DNA of 64,000 nucleotides from Cytophagales bacterium UBA2561 (GCA_002340355.1 DDLX01000040.1:186001-250000), one strand, 5' to 3'; positions 17,960-27,222 are shown, counted from the stretch's first letter. The notes: generated from the letters alone by a model not told the origin. Program-made: numbers and translations.

Positions 17960-18676
17960 ATGTCCGAAAAAATCCCTAAAAATCGAATCCTGAACGTCAG
18001 TCATTTGAATGTCCAACAAGGCAAAAAAATTATTTTGGCAGATATTAATTTTGAAATCCAAAAAGGTGAGTTTGTTTATCTTATTGGAAAAACAGGAAGC
18101 GGAAAATCCTCTTTACTACGGACGCTTTATGCTGATTTGTATTTCAAAAAGGGAGAAATCGAATTAGTAGATTTTGAAGTACACAAACTTCCAGCCAAGA
18201 AAATCCCATTTTTACGCCGAGAAATCGGGATTATTTTTCAGGATTTTCAACTCTTTGCCGATCGAGATGTATTCAACAATTTGTATTTTGTACTGGAAGC
18301 AGTAGGAGAAACAAATGCAAAAAAAATCGAAGAGCGTATCCAATTTGTCTTAGAGCAAGTTGGAATGGAATCCAAAATAACCAAATTTCCCCATCAACTT
18401 TCAGGTGGCGAACAACAACGCATTTCAATTGCCAGAGCTTTACTTAATTCACCCAAAATCATTTTTGCTGATGAACCCACAGGCAATCTTGACCCCAATG
18501 TTGCCCATCAAATTATGGATGTCCTCCAAAAAATTAATGCTCAAGGAACCGCCGTTCTAATGGCGACTCATCACCATGCCTTTTTGCGTGAGTATCCCGC
18601 ACGGGTATTATTTTGTCAAGACGAGCAAGTATCTGATATTGACCGTGAGGAGGTCATTCGTAAAATGGAAGTCTAA
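17960..18676 (+). CDS. ftsE: FtsE-type ABC ATPase
   Basis: A 238-residue ABC ATP-binding subunit. Walker A GKTGSGKSS (about 43-51), Q-loop IIFQDFQL, signature LSGGEQQRISIARALL (about 148-163), Walker B IIFADEPTGNLDP (about 170-182) and an H-loop in MATHHHAF. The close match to the FtsE pattern (DFQLFADRDVFNNL) suggests the ATPase of FtsEX, which controls peptidoglycan hydrolases at division. No ftsX is adjacent; in Bacteroidota ftsX is often elsewhere. A LolD-type lipoprotein exporter ATPase is the alternative. Confidence 0.82.
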   Translation: MSEKIPKNRILNVSHLNVQQGKKIILADINFEIQKGEFVYLIGKTGSGKSSLLRTLYADLYFKKGEIELVDFEVHKLPAKKIPFLRREIGIIFQDFQLFADRDVFNNLYFVLEAVGETNAKKIEERIQFVLEQVGMESKITKFPHQLSGGEQQRISIARALLNSPKIIFADEPTGNLDPNVAHQIMDVLQKINAQGTAVLMATHHHAFLREYPARVLFCQDEQVSDIDREEVIRKMEV

Positions 18677-18712
18677 AAATCCAATGGAAATTTTTTTTCG
18701 CTCGTAATGTGT

Positions 18713-18720
18713 TATCTTTG
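18713..18720 (+). promoter_or_regulatory. -7 box (TATCTTTG) for the oxoamine synthase gene
   Basis: An exact TAnnTTTG match 80 bp before the GTG start at 18800, with a T-rich stretch about 20 bp upstream in the -33 position. Confidence 0.5.
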
Positions 18721-18799
18721 CATCATTTTGGCAAAATAGCGGATTTCGTTCTAATTTTGCTCACATTGGTTTTTAGTAAGTTTTGTAACCTGATAACAC

Positions 18800-20044
18800 G
18801 TGGATTTATTTGATAAACTAAAGGTAGATAAAAGTCCTATTGGACAACACGCCAAAATTGGGCATGGATATTTCGCATTTCCAAAATTAGAAGGCGAATT
18901 AGCCCCCCGTATGAAGTTCCGAGGCAAAATGGTCTTGAACTGGAGTCTGAATAATTATATCGGTTTGGGAAATCATCCCGAAGTCCGTCAAGCGGATGTC
19001 GATGCAACCGAACAATTTGGATTAGCCTATCCAATGGGATCACGCATGATGTCAGGCAATTCGAACATTCTGGAGAAATTCGAAGCTCAACTTTCGGAGT
19101 TTGTCCAAAAGGAAGACACCGTAGTCGTAAACTATGGTTATCAAGGAATTATGTCTGCAATTCAGGCTTTGTTAGGACGAAAAGATGCCGTTGTTTATGA
19201 TTCGGAATGTCATGCTTGTATCGTAGATGGCTTGTGGTTAAGCGTAGCTAAACGATATGTCTTCCCACATAACAATATGGAGAATTTCGAGAAGCAACTT
19301 GAGCGAGCCAAAAAACATACAGAAAAAACGGGTGGTGGTATTTTGGTCATTACCGAGGGTGTTTATGGCATGATGGGAGACTTGGGGAAACTTAGAGAGA
19401 TTATTTCTTTCAAAGAAAAATATGGCTTTCGTTTATTAGTCGATGACGCACACGGCTTTGGAACAATGGGCGAAACAGGAGTTGGTACTGGAGAACATCT
19501 TGGTGTACAAGACCAAATTGATGTTTACTTCTCAACTTTTGCCAAGTCAATGGCAAGTATTGGTGCATTTTTATCTAGTAGCGAAGAAGTGATTCAATAT
19601 CTCCGTTATACGATGCGTTCTCAGATTTTCGCTAAGACTTTACCCATGCCAATTACGGTAGGTAATATGAAGCGTTTAGAGATGCTCCGAACACAACCCC
19701 AACACCGTGAACAACTCTGGAAAGTAGTCAACGCACTCCAAAAAGGGCTTCGAGACCGAGGATTTAATATTGGAAATACGGAATCACCCGTAACTCCTGT
19801 TTTCTTGTCGGGTGGAACAAATGAAGCTGGAAATCTCATTATTGACTTACGAGAAAACTTCAATATCTTCTGTTCAGTAGTGGTTTATCCTGTAGTACCA
19901 AAAGATGTAATTTTATTGCGTCTGATTCCTACGGCAGCCCATTCGCTCGAAGATGTGAATGAAACTATTGCAGCATTTGAACAGGTCAAAGATAAGCTCA
20001 TTAGTGGACAATATGCCAATACGCAACTCGTTTCACAAGCTTAA
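18800..20044 (+). CDS. Alpha-oxoamine synthase family PLP enzyme (serine palmitoyltransferase / cysteate acyltransferase-like)
   Basis: A 414-residue fold-type I PLP enzyme that condenses an amino acid with an acyl-CoA/ACP and releases CO2 (KBL/AONS/SPT group). Visible are NNYIGLGNHPEV, the glycine-rich YPMGSRMMSGNSN (78-90), DSECHACIVDG (134-144), DDAHGFGTMGETG (215-227) and the PLP lysine K249 in STFAKSMASIGAF. The start is GTG. In Cytophaga-Flavobacteria related enzymes make sphinganine-type bases or, from cysteate, the sulfonolipid base capnine; which one this makes cannot be read from the sequence. Glycine C-acetyltransferase is another possibility. No lipid-synthesis neighbours are present. 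Confidence 0.85.
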   Translation: MDLFDKLKVDKSPIGQHAKIGHGYFAFPKLEGELAPRMKFRGKMVLNWSLNNYIGLGNHPEVRQADVDATEQFGLAYPMGSRMMSGNSNILEKFEAQLSEFVQKEDTVVVNYGYQGIMSAIQALLGRKDAVVYDSECHACIVDGLWLSVAKRYVFPHNNMENFEKQLERAKKHTEKTGGGILVITEGVYGMMGDLGKLREIISFKEKYGFRLLVDDAHGFGTMGETGVGTGEHLGVQDQIDVYFSTFAKSMASIGAFLSSSEEVIQYLRYTMRSQIFAKTLPMPITVGNMKRLEMLRTQPQHREQLWKVVNALQKGLRDRGFNIGNTESPVTPVFLSGGTNEAGNLIIDLRENFNIFCSVVVYPVVPKDVILLRLIPTAAHSLEDVNETIAAFEQVKDKLISGQYANTQLVSQA

Positions 20045-20237
20045 TCAATGAATTAGAATAAGTTGTATTTTTTAGGAAAAAAGTTAATTATTAGTTTGTT
20101 TTTTGAAAAAAAACACTACAAATTACAGAAACTTCAAAAGAATCGCCTAAAATGGGAACGAAAGCAGGTCTTTATGCGTACTTAACGGCGATTCTATTGT
20201 TGATTGTATCTCAAAAAACTCTTTAACTATTTGTCCT

Positions 20238-20426
20238 ATGGAAAAATACGAAGAATTACGGAAACTTATCTTGGAAGGCGAAGAAGACTTCCAGAAGTTC
20301 TATGCCAAAGGCAATCAAGCCGCAGGAACACGTGTTCGAAAACGAATGCAAGACCTCAAGAATTTGGCACAAGAAATCCGTGTAGATGTTATCGAAGTCA
20401 AAAACTCCCGTGCTACATCAAAATAA
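20238..20426 (+). CDS. Bacteroidota histone-H1-like (Hc1) peptide
   Basis: A 62-residue basic, helical peptide: MEKYEELRKLILEGEEDFQ, then KFYAKGNQAAGTRVRKRMQ and DLKNLAQEIR. It matches the short histone-H1/Hc1-like proteins widespread in Bacteroidota, which are thought to associate with the nucleoid. Family resemblance rests on the KGNxAAGTRVRKxMQxLKxLAQEIR core. The long polybasic tail of chlamydial Hc1 is missing. A very short frame just upstream (20152-20226) is probably leader. Confidence 0.85.
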   Translation: MEKYEELRKLILEGEEDFQKFYAKGNQAAGTRVRKRMQDLKNLAQEIRVDVIEVKNSRATSK

Positions 20427-20430
20427 ACTA

Positions 20431-20517
20431 AAAGTAAGTAGGGCAATTGCCTTAAAGATGGCGTAAAAATTATTGTAAAATCAATAAATTATTTATGCAA
20501 TTGTCCTATATTACTTT
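20431..20517. repeat. Long inverted repeat downstream of the histone-like gene
   Basis: AAAGTAAGTAGGGCAATTGC (20431-20450) and GCAATTGTCCTATATTACTTT (20497-20517) are imperfect inverted repeats around a 46-base AT-rich centre. It could be a small MITE remnant or an extended terminator. No target duplication was found. Confidence 0.5.
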
Positions 20518-20766
20518 TTGAACCTCCAGTTCAAATTATACGAGTAATGCTTCTAAACTAATCCATCTATTTTTTTGATATTACTTATTTCATTTACTTT
20601 CAGAGTCCTTTTTCCTTCCACATTCCTAATAAAACTCTAATTAAAATCAAAGATTTATGTCTTTGGAATTTGTCCCTTTTCCGAATTTTGAGTAATTACG
20701 CAGTACTATTTTATTGTATATTAATCTATTTAAATCCATTTTCAGGTCTTAAACTTTTAAATTTCC

Positions 20767-21570
20767 ATGAATTTGCAACGTCAAACCTATTCCCAAACAC
20801 AAACAGGGCGATATGCCAACCTTCTACTAATGAGTTTCTTAGCTCTTTTTTTAGTTTTGGGTTCCACATCTTGTAACTCCGCTAAGAAAAAAGCCGAAGC
20901 GGAAGCTGCCGCCAAAAAAGCTGCTGCTATCAAAAAAGCAACTACTGACTTAAATGCTCTTTTGGGTGATGAGTCCATGAGTGCTGATCAACTCGAAAAG
21001 AAATTGAATGATATCAAGGCTCGAAAAATTAACAACCCTGATATTGCCGCTCTTATCAAAAAAGTAGAACAAAAAGTACAAACTAAAAAGGTTTCAGAAA
21101 CCAAAAAAGCACTCCAAGACATCCTAAATGATAATTCCTTGAGTGCAGCCGAAAAACAGAAGAAACTAGATGCTATCAAAGCAAAAGGAATTAATAACCC
21201 TGATATTGCAGGCTTAATTTCGAAGGTAGAAGCAAACATTGCAGATAAGAAAAAAATCGAAGCAGAAGCGCAAAAGAAAGTTGAAAAAGTCAAAACGATT
21301 CATGACTACTTTGGTGAAATTGCAGGAGCTGGAAGTACTGACCATGCCAATACACTGATCAATGATGCTTTGAATTTATTTAGTTCACCTGATGCTAACG
21401 TATTGATTATCATTGCTGGTTCAGGAGATAATGCCGACTACGATAAACCAACTACTATTAAAAAGTATTTAAATTATCTCAAAGATCAGAAAAAAGCACC
21501 TACTAAAATTGAGGATTTTAAGAAGGATGCTAGTGGTAAAATCAAAACTTTGATTCTCAGAAAATTATAA
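20767..21570 (+). CDS. Lipoprotein with a duplicated lysine-rich segment
   Basis: 267 residues. An unusual 21-residue polar head precedes the hydrophobic core and lipobox (LVLGSTSC, with the cysteine near residue 36), so translation may really start at the internal Met-22. The mature part has two copies of a roughly 50-residue helical unit: LNALLGDESMSADQLEKKL...INNPDIAALIKKVE and LQDILNDNSLSAAEKQKKL...INNPDIAGLISKVE. A C-terminal domain (about 180-267) resembles part of the next gene product: a short GN/AG...NALxLF segment followed by KKYLNYL. Function unknown; probably surface- or periplasm-anchored. Confidence 0.75.
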   Translation: MNLQRQTYSQTQTGRYANLLLMSFLALFLVLGSTSCNSAKKKAEAEAAAKKAAAIKKATTDLNALLGDESMSADQLEKKLNDIKARKINNPDIAALIKKVEQKVQTKKVSETKKALQDILNDNSLSAAEKQKKLDAIKAKGINNPDIAGLISKVEANIADKKKIEAEAQKKVEKVKTIHDYFGEIAGAGSTDHANTLINDALNLFSSPDANVLIIIAGSGDNADYDKPTTIKKYLNYLKDQKKAPTKIEDFKKDASGKIKTLILRKL

Positions 21571-21581
21571 TGCTTTCCATG

Positions 21582-21626
21582 CCTTTGACAAAGTCCATTT
21601 TTCCAAAAAACAAACTTTGTCAAAGG
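21582..21626 (+). terminator. Terminator of the lipoprotein gene
   Basis: CCTTTGACAAAGT (21582-21594) and ACTTTGTCAAAGG (21614-21626) form a perfect 13-bp stem, followed by TTTT. It lies 11 bp after the stop. Confidence 0.75.
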
Positions 21627-21757
21627 TTTTAACAATTCATTCAAATCATTTCTTATCTTTTTATCGTTCTCATTCCAATAGCCTTATTTTCTGGGGCTTT
21701 TTGGGAAAAATGAGGCTTTTTTGTACCTTCCCCAACTGAAAAGATTGCAAATTAATC

Positions 21758-22351
21758 ATGAAAAAAACTATGAATTTGAAGTATTTTGGTCGTTTTCTGG
21801 TCGTATTCCTCTTTTTTTCGACCGTCTCTTATGCTCAAGAACCCGAATTAAGCCCCGAACGAAAGGCAGCCGTTGATTCTTTAGCACTCGAAAAAGTACG
21901 AGATTTAAGTAAATATATTAGTATTATTGGGAATAAAGAAACACCTTGGTCAGAAGCTAATCGAGTCATTGAACGAGCCTTGGAGTTATTTATGGAAGGA
22001 AGTGAAATTGGGGTTTCATCAGTACATCGAAAGAAAATCAAATACTACAAAATGAAAGATTATTTTGATCATTTGATGCTCCTAAATTATGACCAAGTTA
22101 ATATTGAATGGTTTGATATTCAGTATATTAGTGACCTCAAAAAACAGCCTGATGGACGTTATGTAGGTGTAATTACAATTTACCAAAAATTTACAGGAAC
22201 AACAAAAGAAGGCTTAACTTATAAGGACGTTACAAAGAAAGATATTACCGTCTATGTGGAACGAAAGACCACCCAAATTGATGGAATTAAAATTGGTTTT
22301 TGGGATGTTCTTTTAGGGGATATTCGAGTAAAAGAAACTAAAAAAGGTTAA
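21758..22351 (+). CDS. Secreted hypothetical protein
   Basis: A 197-residue exported protein with a signal peptide (FGRFLVVFLFFSTVSYAQ, cut near 26). The mature segment DLSKYISIIGNKETPWSEAN and VIERALELFMEGSEI, then KIKYYKMKDYFDHLMLL, parallels the C-terminal domain of the preceding lipoprotein by eye. This suggests a shared NTF2-like or small alpha/beta domain. The C-terminal half is strand-rich (IEWFDIQYISDL, YVGVITIYQKFTG). I do not recognise a named family. Confidence 0.7.
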   Translation: MKKTMNLKYFGRFLVVFLFFSTVSYAQEPELSPERKAAVDSLALEKVRDLSKYISIIGNKETPWSEANRVIERALELFMEGSEIGVSSVHRKKIKYYKMKDYFDHLMLLNYDQVNIEWFDIQYISDLKKQPDGRYVGVITIYQKFTGTTKEGLTYKDVTKKDITVYVERKTTQIDGIKIGFWDVLLGDIRVKETKKG

Positions 22352-22390
22352 TCTAAAAATTTATTTCTAATAAAATAACGTAAAATATTT

Positions 22391-22430
22391 AAACCCTATA
22401 AGACTTTTTAGAAGTCCTATAGGGTTTGTT
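22391..22430. terminator. Bidirectional terminator between convergent genes
   Basis: AAACCCTATAAGACTT and AAGTCCTATAGGGTTT form a 16-bp stem with a mismatch and a 5-base loop, with T- and A-runs outside. It lies between the secreted protein gene and dnaN, which converge. Confidence 0.8.
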
Positions 22431-22451
22431 TTTAATATATAAATCGATAAA

Positions 22452-23588
22452 TTAATAATAATTATTGAGCATCACAGGCATAATTAACATCAAAATATCT
22501 TCGTCTGATTCGCTGTCATTGGGCTTCAAAAGTGCCGCTCGATTAGGTTCAGAGAAATCAAAGGCAACTTTATCAGCACTCAAATTACTTAAACCATCAA
22601 TCAAAAAGCGAGCATTAAACCCAATCTCTATTTCTGCACCATCCTCTGCCTCAAAATCACAGAATAGTTTTTCGGAAGCTTCGTTTGAGAAATCAATATC
22701 TTCAGCAGAAACTTCTAATTGGTCTCCTGCAATTTTAAGCCGAATTTGATTTGTTGATTTATTCGCATAAATCGCCATTCGCTTCAAAGAACTCATTAAT
22801 TCAGTTCGTCCAATTCGCATCGTTTTATCGTTATCCAATGGAATGACGTTTTCGTAATCAGGGAAATTTTCATCAATCAAACGACAAGTCATTTGGATCG
22901 TATTGAAACGAAAAGAAGCATGCTGATCATTATAGGTTAGTTGTAATGGTGTATCATCGGCGGGTAAACTTTTCTTTAAGATAGTCAGTGCTTTACGAGG
23001 AATAATAAACTCCTCCAACTCACCAGAAGAAGAAACATCTAAACGTTTATAACGCATCAAACGATGCCCATCAGTCGCCACAAAAACTGCTTGACTAGGT
23101 GAAATATTGACATAAACCCCATTCATCGCAGGTTTCATTTCGTCCGTTGAAGTCGCAAAAAGTGTGTAGGCAATCGCACTCGAAATAACTTCTGAAGCCA
23201 CCTCCGTTGATTGTGTATTTTCTAACTCAGGTACTTTCGGGAAATCAATGGCATTTTCACCAGCTAGGCGGTATTTTCCATTCGCTGAAAAAATCTGTAC
23301 CACAAAATCCTCTTCATCTACTGTAATCGTAACGGGCTGTTCAGGCAAATTACGAAGGGTATCGGATAACATTTTGGCAGGAATAGCAACACTTCCTTCT
23401 CTTTCAACATCTACAGAAAGCTCAGAAACAACGGTTACTTGCAAATCTGAAGCAGTAACCAATAACTTCCCTTCCTTAATTTCGAATAGGAAATTTTCTA
23501 AAATCGGTACGACAGGATTGCCTGCCACAACACCCTCAAGTGCTGAGATTTGTTTTAGAAGAACCGAAGAAGAAACAACGAATTTCAT
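22452..23588 (-). CDS. dnaN: DNA polymerase III beta subunit (sliding clamp)
   Basis: 378 residues forming the ring clamp that tethers replicative polymerase to DNA. It has the three-fold domain length and clamp motifs: MKFVVSSSVLLKQISALEGVV at the N-terminus (read as two pieces), VPILENFLFEI, SSAIAYTLFATSTDEMKPAMNGVYV, ATDGHRLMRYKRLDV, VSAEDIDFSNEASEKL and the C-terminal LMLIMPVMLNNYY. The MPM-type hydrophobic end is the peptide-docking pocket. dnaA and recF are not adjacent. It is transcribed alone. Confidence 0.97.
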   Translation of the reverse strand: MKFVVSSSVLLKQISALEGVVAGNPVVPILENFLFEIKEGKLLVTASDLQVTVVSELSVDVEREGSVAIPAKMLSDTLRNLPEQPVTITVDEEDFVVQIFSANGKYRLAGENAIDFPKVPELENTQSTEVASEVISSAIAYTLFATSTDEMKPAMNGVYVNISPSQAVFVATDGHRLMRYKRLDVSSSGELEEFIIPRKALTILKKSLPADDTPLQLTYNDQHASFRFNTIQMTCRLIDENFPDYENVIPLDNDKTMRIGRTELMSSLKRMAIYANKSTNQIRLKIAGDQLEVSAEDIDFSNEASEKLFCDFEAEDGAEIEIGFNARFLIDGLSNLSADKVAFDFSEPNRAALLKPNDSESDEDILMLIMPVMLNNYY

Positions 23589-24069
23589 GGTGTTTTTATT
23601 TACAGAAACTATTAAACCTATTAAAGATTAGACTCAATTATAGGTTCATTAAAATTCAATTTTAAGGTGATTATTTTCCATTTTTATTTTTGGAAAATCG
23701 CACAAAGGTACGAGTTTTTTAGGCATTTTTAGAGAATAAAACTTGAAAAACATCCCCAAAGTTTAGCACAATTATAGCATAATCCTATCCTTACAATTCA
23801 AGTCTTATTTTCCTCAATTTGGCTTCTGAAAATCAATCTATTTCAGAGCTATGATTTTGGGGCGTACCATTCTTCGAATCGAAAATCTAAACCATAGTCG
23901 CACAGAATCCATTCTACAAACCCCAAAAACAGCTACATTATAGATATTTTTCAAACGGTGCTTTCTCAAAACACGCTCTAGAAAAAGTGATAATCTTTAA
24001 TATCTTTGGCAGACTAATTACCAAACATTCATTGGGCGATAGTCATATTGTAGTAAGTAACCCAACAAA
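23589..24069. other. Intergenic region between divergent dnaN and the arginase-fold gene
   Basis: It contains the dnaN leader, a 30-codon frame of no recognisable content near 23850, and an exact TATCTTTG box (24001-24008) suited to driving the gene at 24070. No DnaA-box cluster was seen. Confidence 0.4.
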
Positions 24070-25218
24070 ATGGAATTCAAACTTTTCTTTGAAGAAGTAT
24101 CCGATGAACTGACAGGGCAACGATTTGAGGCGGCAGACTTAGGCAACTTTATCGTTACTCGATACGAAAATCTCGAAAATACGTCTTTTGATATTGCACT
24201 CATTGGCGTAAAAGCATCTTGCAAGCTATTAGCTAGTTCTAAAAATGGAATAGATGAAATTAGACGCAAGTTTTATCACCTAAAACGAGGAAAGGAAGCA
24301 CCCAAAATTATTGATTTGGGCAATTTGTATCTTGCTGATACTCCCGAGCAAACCTATGCCCGTATTCGAGAAGTTTGCGAAATGCTGATTCAACATCAAA
24401 TATTACCTGTTATTTTAGGAACAACCCATGATTTAGATATTGGACAATATCAAGCCTATGAAGACTTAAATAAATTAGTGTATTTAGCCACTATTGATAA
24501 TACGGTAGATATTGCCTCTCCCGCCAGTGATGCTGAGCGAAACCATTTGAATACTATTTTGTTGCATCAACCTAATTATTTATTTAGTTTTGGAATTTTG
24601 GGATTTCAGGGGTATTTGACCAATGGCGAAAAACTGCGAGTATTTGAAAAATTAAATTTTGATGCTATTAGTGTCGGGCGTATTCGAGCGAATATTTCTG
24701 AAATTGAACCTGTGATTCGATCGGCAGATTTGTTGAGTTTTGATATTTCGGCTATTCGTCAAAATGATGTTCCTGCTAGTCCAAAATCAACCCCCTTTGG
24801 ATTGACAGGTGAAGAAGCAGGGCAAATTTGTTGGTATGCAGGAACAAACGAAAAACTCTCATCTTTAGGGATTTACGGTTATCATGTAGATACGGATACT
24901 AAAGATTTTCAGACCGCTTTTGTGATTGCAGTGATGCTTTGGTATTTTATTGAAGGTTTCTATCATCGCAAAGGTCAGCTAGATTTAGGAGAAAACTTTC
25001 ATATCAAATATACCGTGCCGATGCCTCAAAATTTTGACCTCATATTTTATAAAAATAAACTTTCGGATACATGGTGGTTGGAAGTTCCTGTAGAAGGCAA
25101 AAAATCACAAAACTTTGCTCGTCAATGTCTTGTGCCGTGTAGTTACAATGATTTTCAACAAGCCAATCAAGGACATTTGCCTGACCGTTGGTTGAAAGGA
25201 ATGATACGAAAAGGCTAA
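24070..25218 (+). CDS. Arginase/formimidoylglutamase-fold protein with eroded metal motifs
   Basis: 382 residues of the ureohydrolase (arginase, agmatinase, HutG) fold. Positions equivalent to the Mn ligands are present but altered. VILGTTHDLDIGQY (about 115-128) keeps HD; LATIDNTVDIA (about 139-149) has N where DAHxD has H; LLSFDISAIRQNDVPAS (about 218-234) keeps the D pair. Divergent members of this group are common in Bacteroidota and are usually labelled formimidoylglutamase. With the metal site altered, either a different metal arrangement or a non-catalytic role is possible. No hut genes are nearby. Confidence 0.75.
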   Translation: MEFKLFFEEVSDELTGQRFEAADLGNFIVTRYENLENTSFDIALIGVKASCKLLASSKNGIDEIRRKFYHLKRGKEAPKIIDLGNLYLADTPEQTYARIREVCEMLIQHQILPVILGTTHDLDIGQYQAYEDLNKLVYLATIDNTVDIASPASDAERNHLNTILLHQPNYLFSFGILGFQGYLTNGEKLRVFEKLNFDAISVGRIRANISEIEPVIRSADLLSFDISAIRQNDVPASPKSTPFGLTGEEAGQICWYAGTNEKLSSLGIYGYHVDTDTKDFQTAFVIAVMLWYFIEGFYHRKGQLDLGENFHIKYTVPMPQNFDLIFYKNKLSDTWWLEVPVEGKKSQNFARQCLVPCSYNDFQQANQGHLPDRWLKGMIRKG

Positions 25219-25346
25219 TTTTTGATGAAAAAACCTTGAACCCAAGTTTAAAAAGATATGTTTTGTAATTTCAAGGAATTTTTTTGTGTACTGAAAATAT
25301 CACGACACATAAATTAATATTCGATTTTTAATAAATAGAATAAATT

Positions 25347-26042
25347 ATGATTGTTATAACGGGCGGAACGAAAGGCATCGGAAGAGCCATTGTTAATAAA
25401 TTTGCTTCTGAAAAACACCATATTCTTACTTGCGCCAGAAATGAGTCCAACTTGGTCAAATTGAAGTTCGAACTAGGATTAGAATATGGAACAGAGTATA
25501 ATTTTATCCAAGCCGACTTATCCAAGCGTGAGGATGTTCAAAAGTTTACTGATTATGTCAATTCATTTTCTGAAGATATTGATGTGCTGATAAATAACAC
25601 AGGTGTTTTTATGCCGGGGGCTGTTCATTCCGAACCCGATGGCGCACTTGAGCAAATGATAAATACCAACTTATATAGTGCCTATCATGTTACACGTGGA
25701 GTCATTCAGAAAATGCTTAAACAGAAGAAAGGACATATTTTCAATATTTGTTCTACCGCAAGTATTATTCCTTATGTAGATGGTGGTAGTTATTGTATTT
25801 CTAAATTTGCGCTTTATGGAATGACAAAAGTTTTGCGGGAAGAAATGAAACCGCATGGCATCCGAGTCACGGCAGTACTCCCAGGGGCAACTTATACCGA
25901 TAGTTGGGAAGGTGTCGATTTACCACCCGAACGATTTGTAAAACCTCAAGATGTCGCCCAAGCCATTTACACCACTTATGCTCTTTCCGAACAATCAGTC
26001 ATTGAGGAGCTATTAATTCGTCCACAACTTGGTGATATTTAA
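25347..26042 (+). CDS. Short-chain dehydrogenase/reductase
   Basis: A 231-residue classical SDR (Rossmann fold, NAD(P)-dependent). GGTKGIGRAI at 5-14, NNTGVF at about 87-92 (NNAG in most relatives), catalytic Ser in ICSTAS (about 133-138) and YCISK (about 148-152) give the Ser-Tyr-Lys set. RPQLGDI at the end is typical of Bacteroidota relatives. The substrate is unknown. The stop is 30 bp before mvaD, so it is probably in one operon with the isoprenoid genes. Confidence 0.88.
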   Translation: MIVITGGTKGIGRAIVNKFASEKHHILTCARNESNLVKLKFELGLEYGTEYNFIQADLSKREDVQKFTDYVNSFSEDIDVLINNTGVFMPGAVHSEPDGALEQMINTNLYSAYHVTRGVIQKMLKQKKGHIFNICSTASIIPYVDGGSYCISKFALYGMTKVLREEMKPHGIRVTAVLPGATYTDSWEGVDLPPERFVKPQDVAQAIYTTYALSEQSVIEELLIRPQLGDI

Positions 26043-26072
26043 CCCAATTCCCAAACTACTTTTTCGATAAAA

Positions 26073-27185
26073 ATGAAAAATAAGGTGACTTTTTCTCCAT
26101 TTAATCCCCCAGATTTACCCGACATCCAAGGGGAAGTCATGTGGCGTAGTCCATCAAATATTGCTATTGTCAAATATTGGGGTAAATATGGAGTTCAACT
26201 ACCACAAAACCCTTCTTTGAGTTTTACTTTATCGAATTCTTATACTGAGACTTCTATTCACTATCAAACTTTAAAAAATACAACTTCTGATGCTATTCCA
26301 GTTCTTGAGTTTTATTTTGAGGGAAAAGAAAATCCTACATTTGCTACCAAAATCGAAAAATATCTCCAACGTATTTTAGCAGATTTTCCTTTTTTGAAAA
26401 ACCTTAGATTACGAATTAATTCTTCAAATTCCTTTCCTCATTCGGCTGGAATTGCTTCTTCGGCTTCGGGAATGAGTGCTTTAGTCTTAGGAATTTGTTC
26501 AATTGAGCAAGAACTCAAGCAAAACGCAGGACAAGAAAAACTCAAACAGGCTGATTTTCTGAGAAAAGCCTCTTATTTTTCTCGTTTAGCTTCGGGAAGT
26601 GCTTCTCGTTCAGTATATCCTGAGGCAGCCGTTTGGGGAACTTCAGAAACCGTTTTAGGTAGCTCAAATGACTATGCTGTCCCTTTTTCAGATTGTTTAC
26701 CTCCGATTTTTAAGAATTTTCGAGATGATATTTTGATTGTCAGTAAATCGGAAAAAAGTGTATCCAGTCGAGCAGGTCATGCCCTAATGAATGCCAATCC
26801 ATACGCCGAAACTCGTTATGCTCATGCCCGAAAAAACTTAACGAATTTAGTGGAAATCATCCGATTAGGTGACTTAGAAGGATTTATTAAAATTACGGAA
26901 AACGAAGCTTTGACTCTTCACGCCCTAATGATGATGTCTGACCCTTCATTTATTCTTTTACAGCCCAATACGTTGGCTTTAATCGAAAAAATCAGAGTAT
27001 TTCGTGCGGAAACTCATCTTCCTATTTGTTTTACGATTGATGCGGGTCCCAATATTCATTTGCTTTATCCCGCACAAGTGAGCGAAAAAGTGCAAGATTT
27101 TATTCAATCGGAACTACTTTCACTTTGTACCAATCAATATCGGATTGTTGACCAAATGGGGCAAGGTGCAAAACAACTAATTTAA
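26073..27185 (+). CDS. mvaD: Diphosphomevalonate decarboxylase
   Basis: A 370-residue GHMP-fold enzyme that turns mevalonate diphosphate into isopentenyl diphosphate, with ATP use and CO2 release. MWRSPSNIAIVKYWGKYG (about 23-40), NSFPHSAGIASSASGMSALVL (motif 2, read in two parts, about 125-145), FSRLASGSASRSVYP (about 169-183) and the C-terminal FTIDAGPNIHLLYP (about 327-340, with the catalytic Asp) are all in place. Together with the following kinase it indicates the mevalonate route to isoprenoids, which a minority of Bacteroidota use in place of the DXP route. Confidence 0.93.
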   Translation: MKNKVTFSPFNPPDLPDIQGEVMWRSPSNIAIVKYWGKYGVQLPQNPSLSFTLSNSYTETSIHYQTLKNTTSDAIPVLEFYFEGKENPTFATKIEKYLQRILADFPFLKNLRLRINSSNSFPHSAGIASSASGMSALVLGICSIEQELKQNAGQEKLKQADFLRKASYFSRLASGSASRSVYPEAAVWGTSETVLGSSNDYAVPFSDCLPPIFKNFRDDILIVSKSEKSVSSRAGHALMNANPYAETRYAHARKNLTNLVEIIRLGDLEGFIKITENEALTLHALMMMSDPSFILLQPNTLALIEKIRVFRAETHLPICFTIDAGPNIHLLYPAQVSEKVQDFIQSELLSLCTNQYRIVDQMGQGAKQLI

Positions 27186-27222
27186 TAACTACATAAAGAA
27201 ACTGACTTTAAAATATTTCAAT

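Noticed and set aside
18796..18803. CACGTG core near the oxoamine synthase start considered as another parS
   Set aside because: The flanks (AACACGTGGATT) do not match TGTTNCACGTGAAACA.
20152..20226. 24-codon frame MGTKAGLYAYLTAILLLIVS before the histone-like gene
   Set aside because: It looks like a possible membrane peptide but is very short, with no homologue known to me and no start signal; kept as leader sequence.
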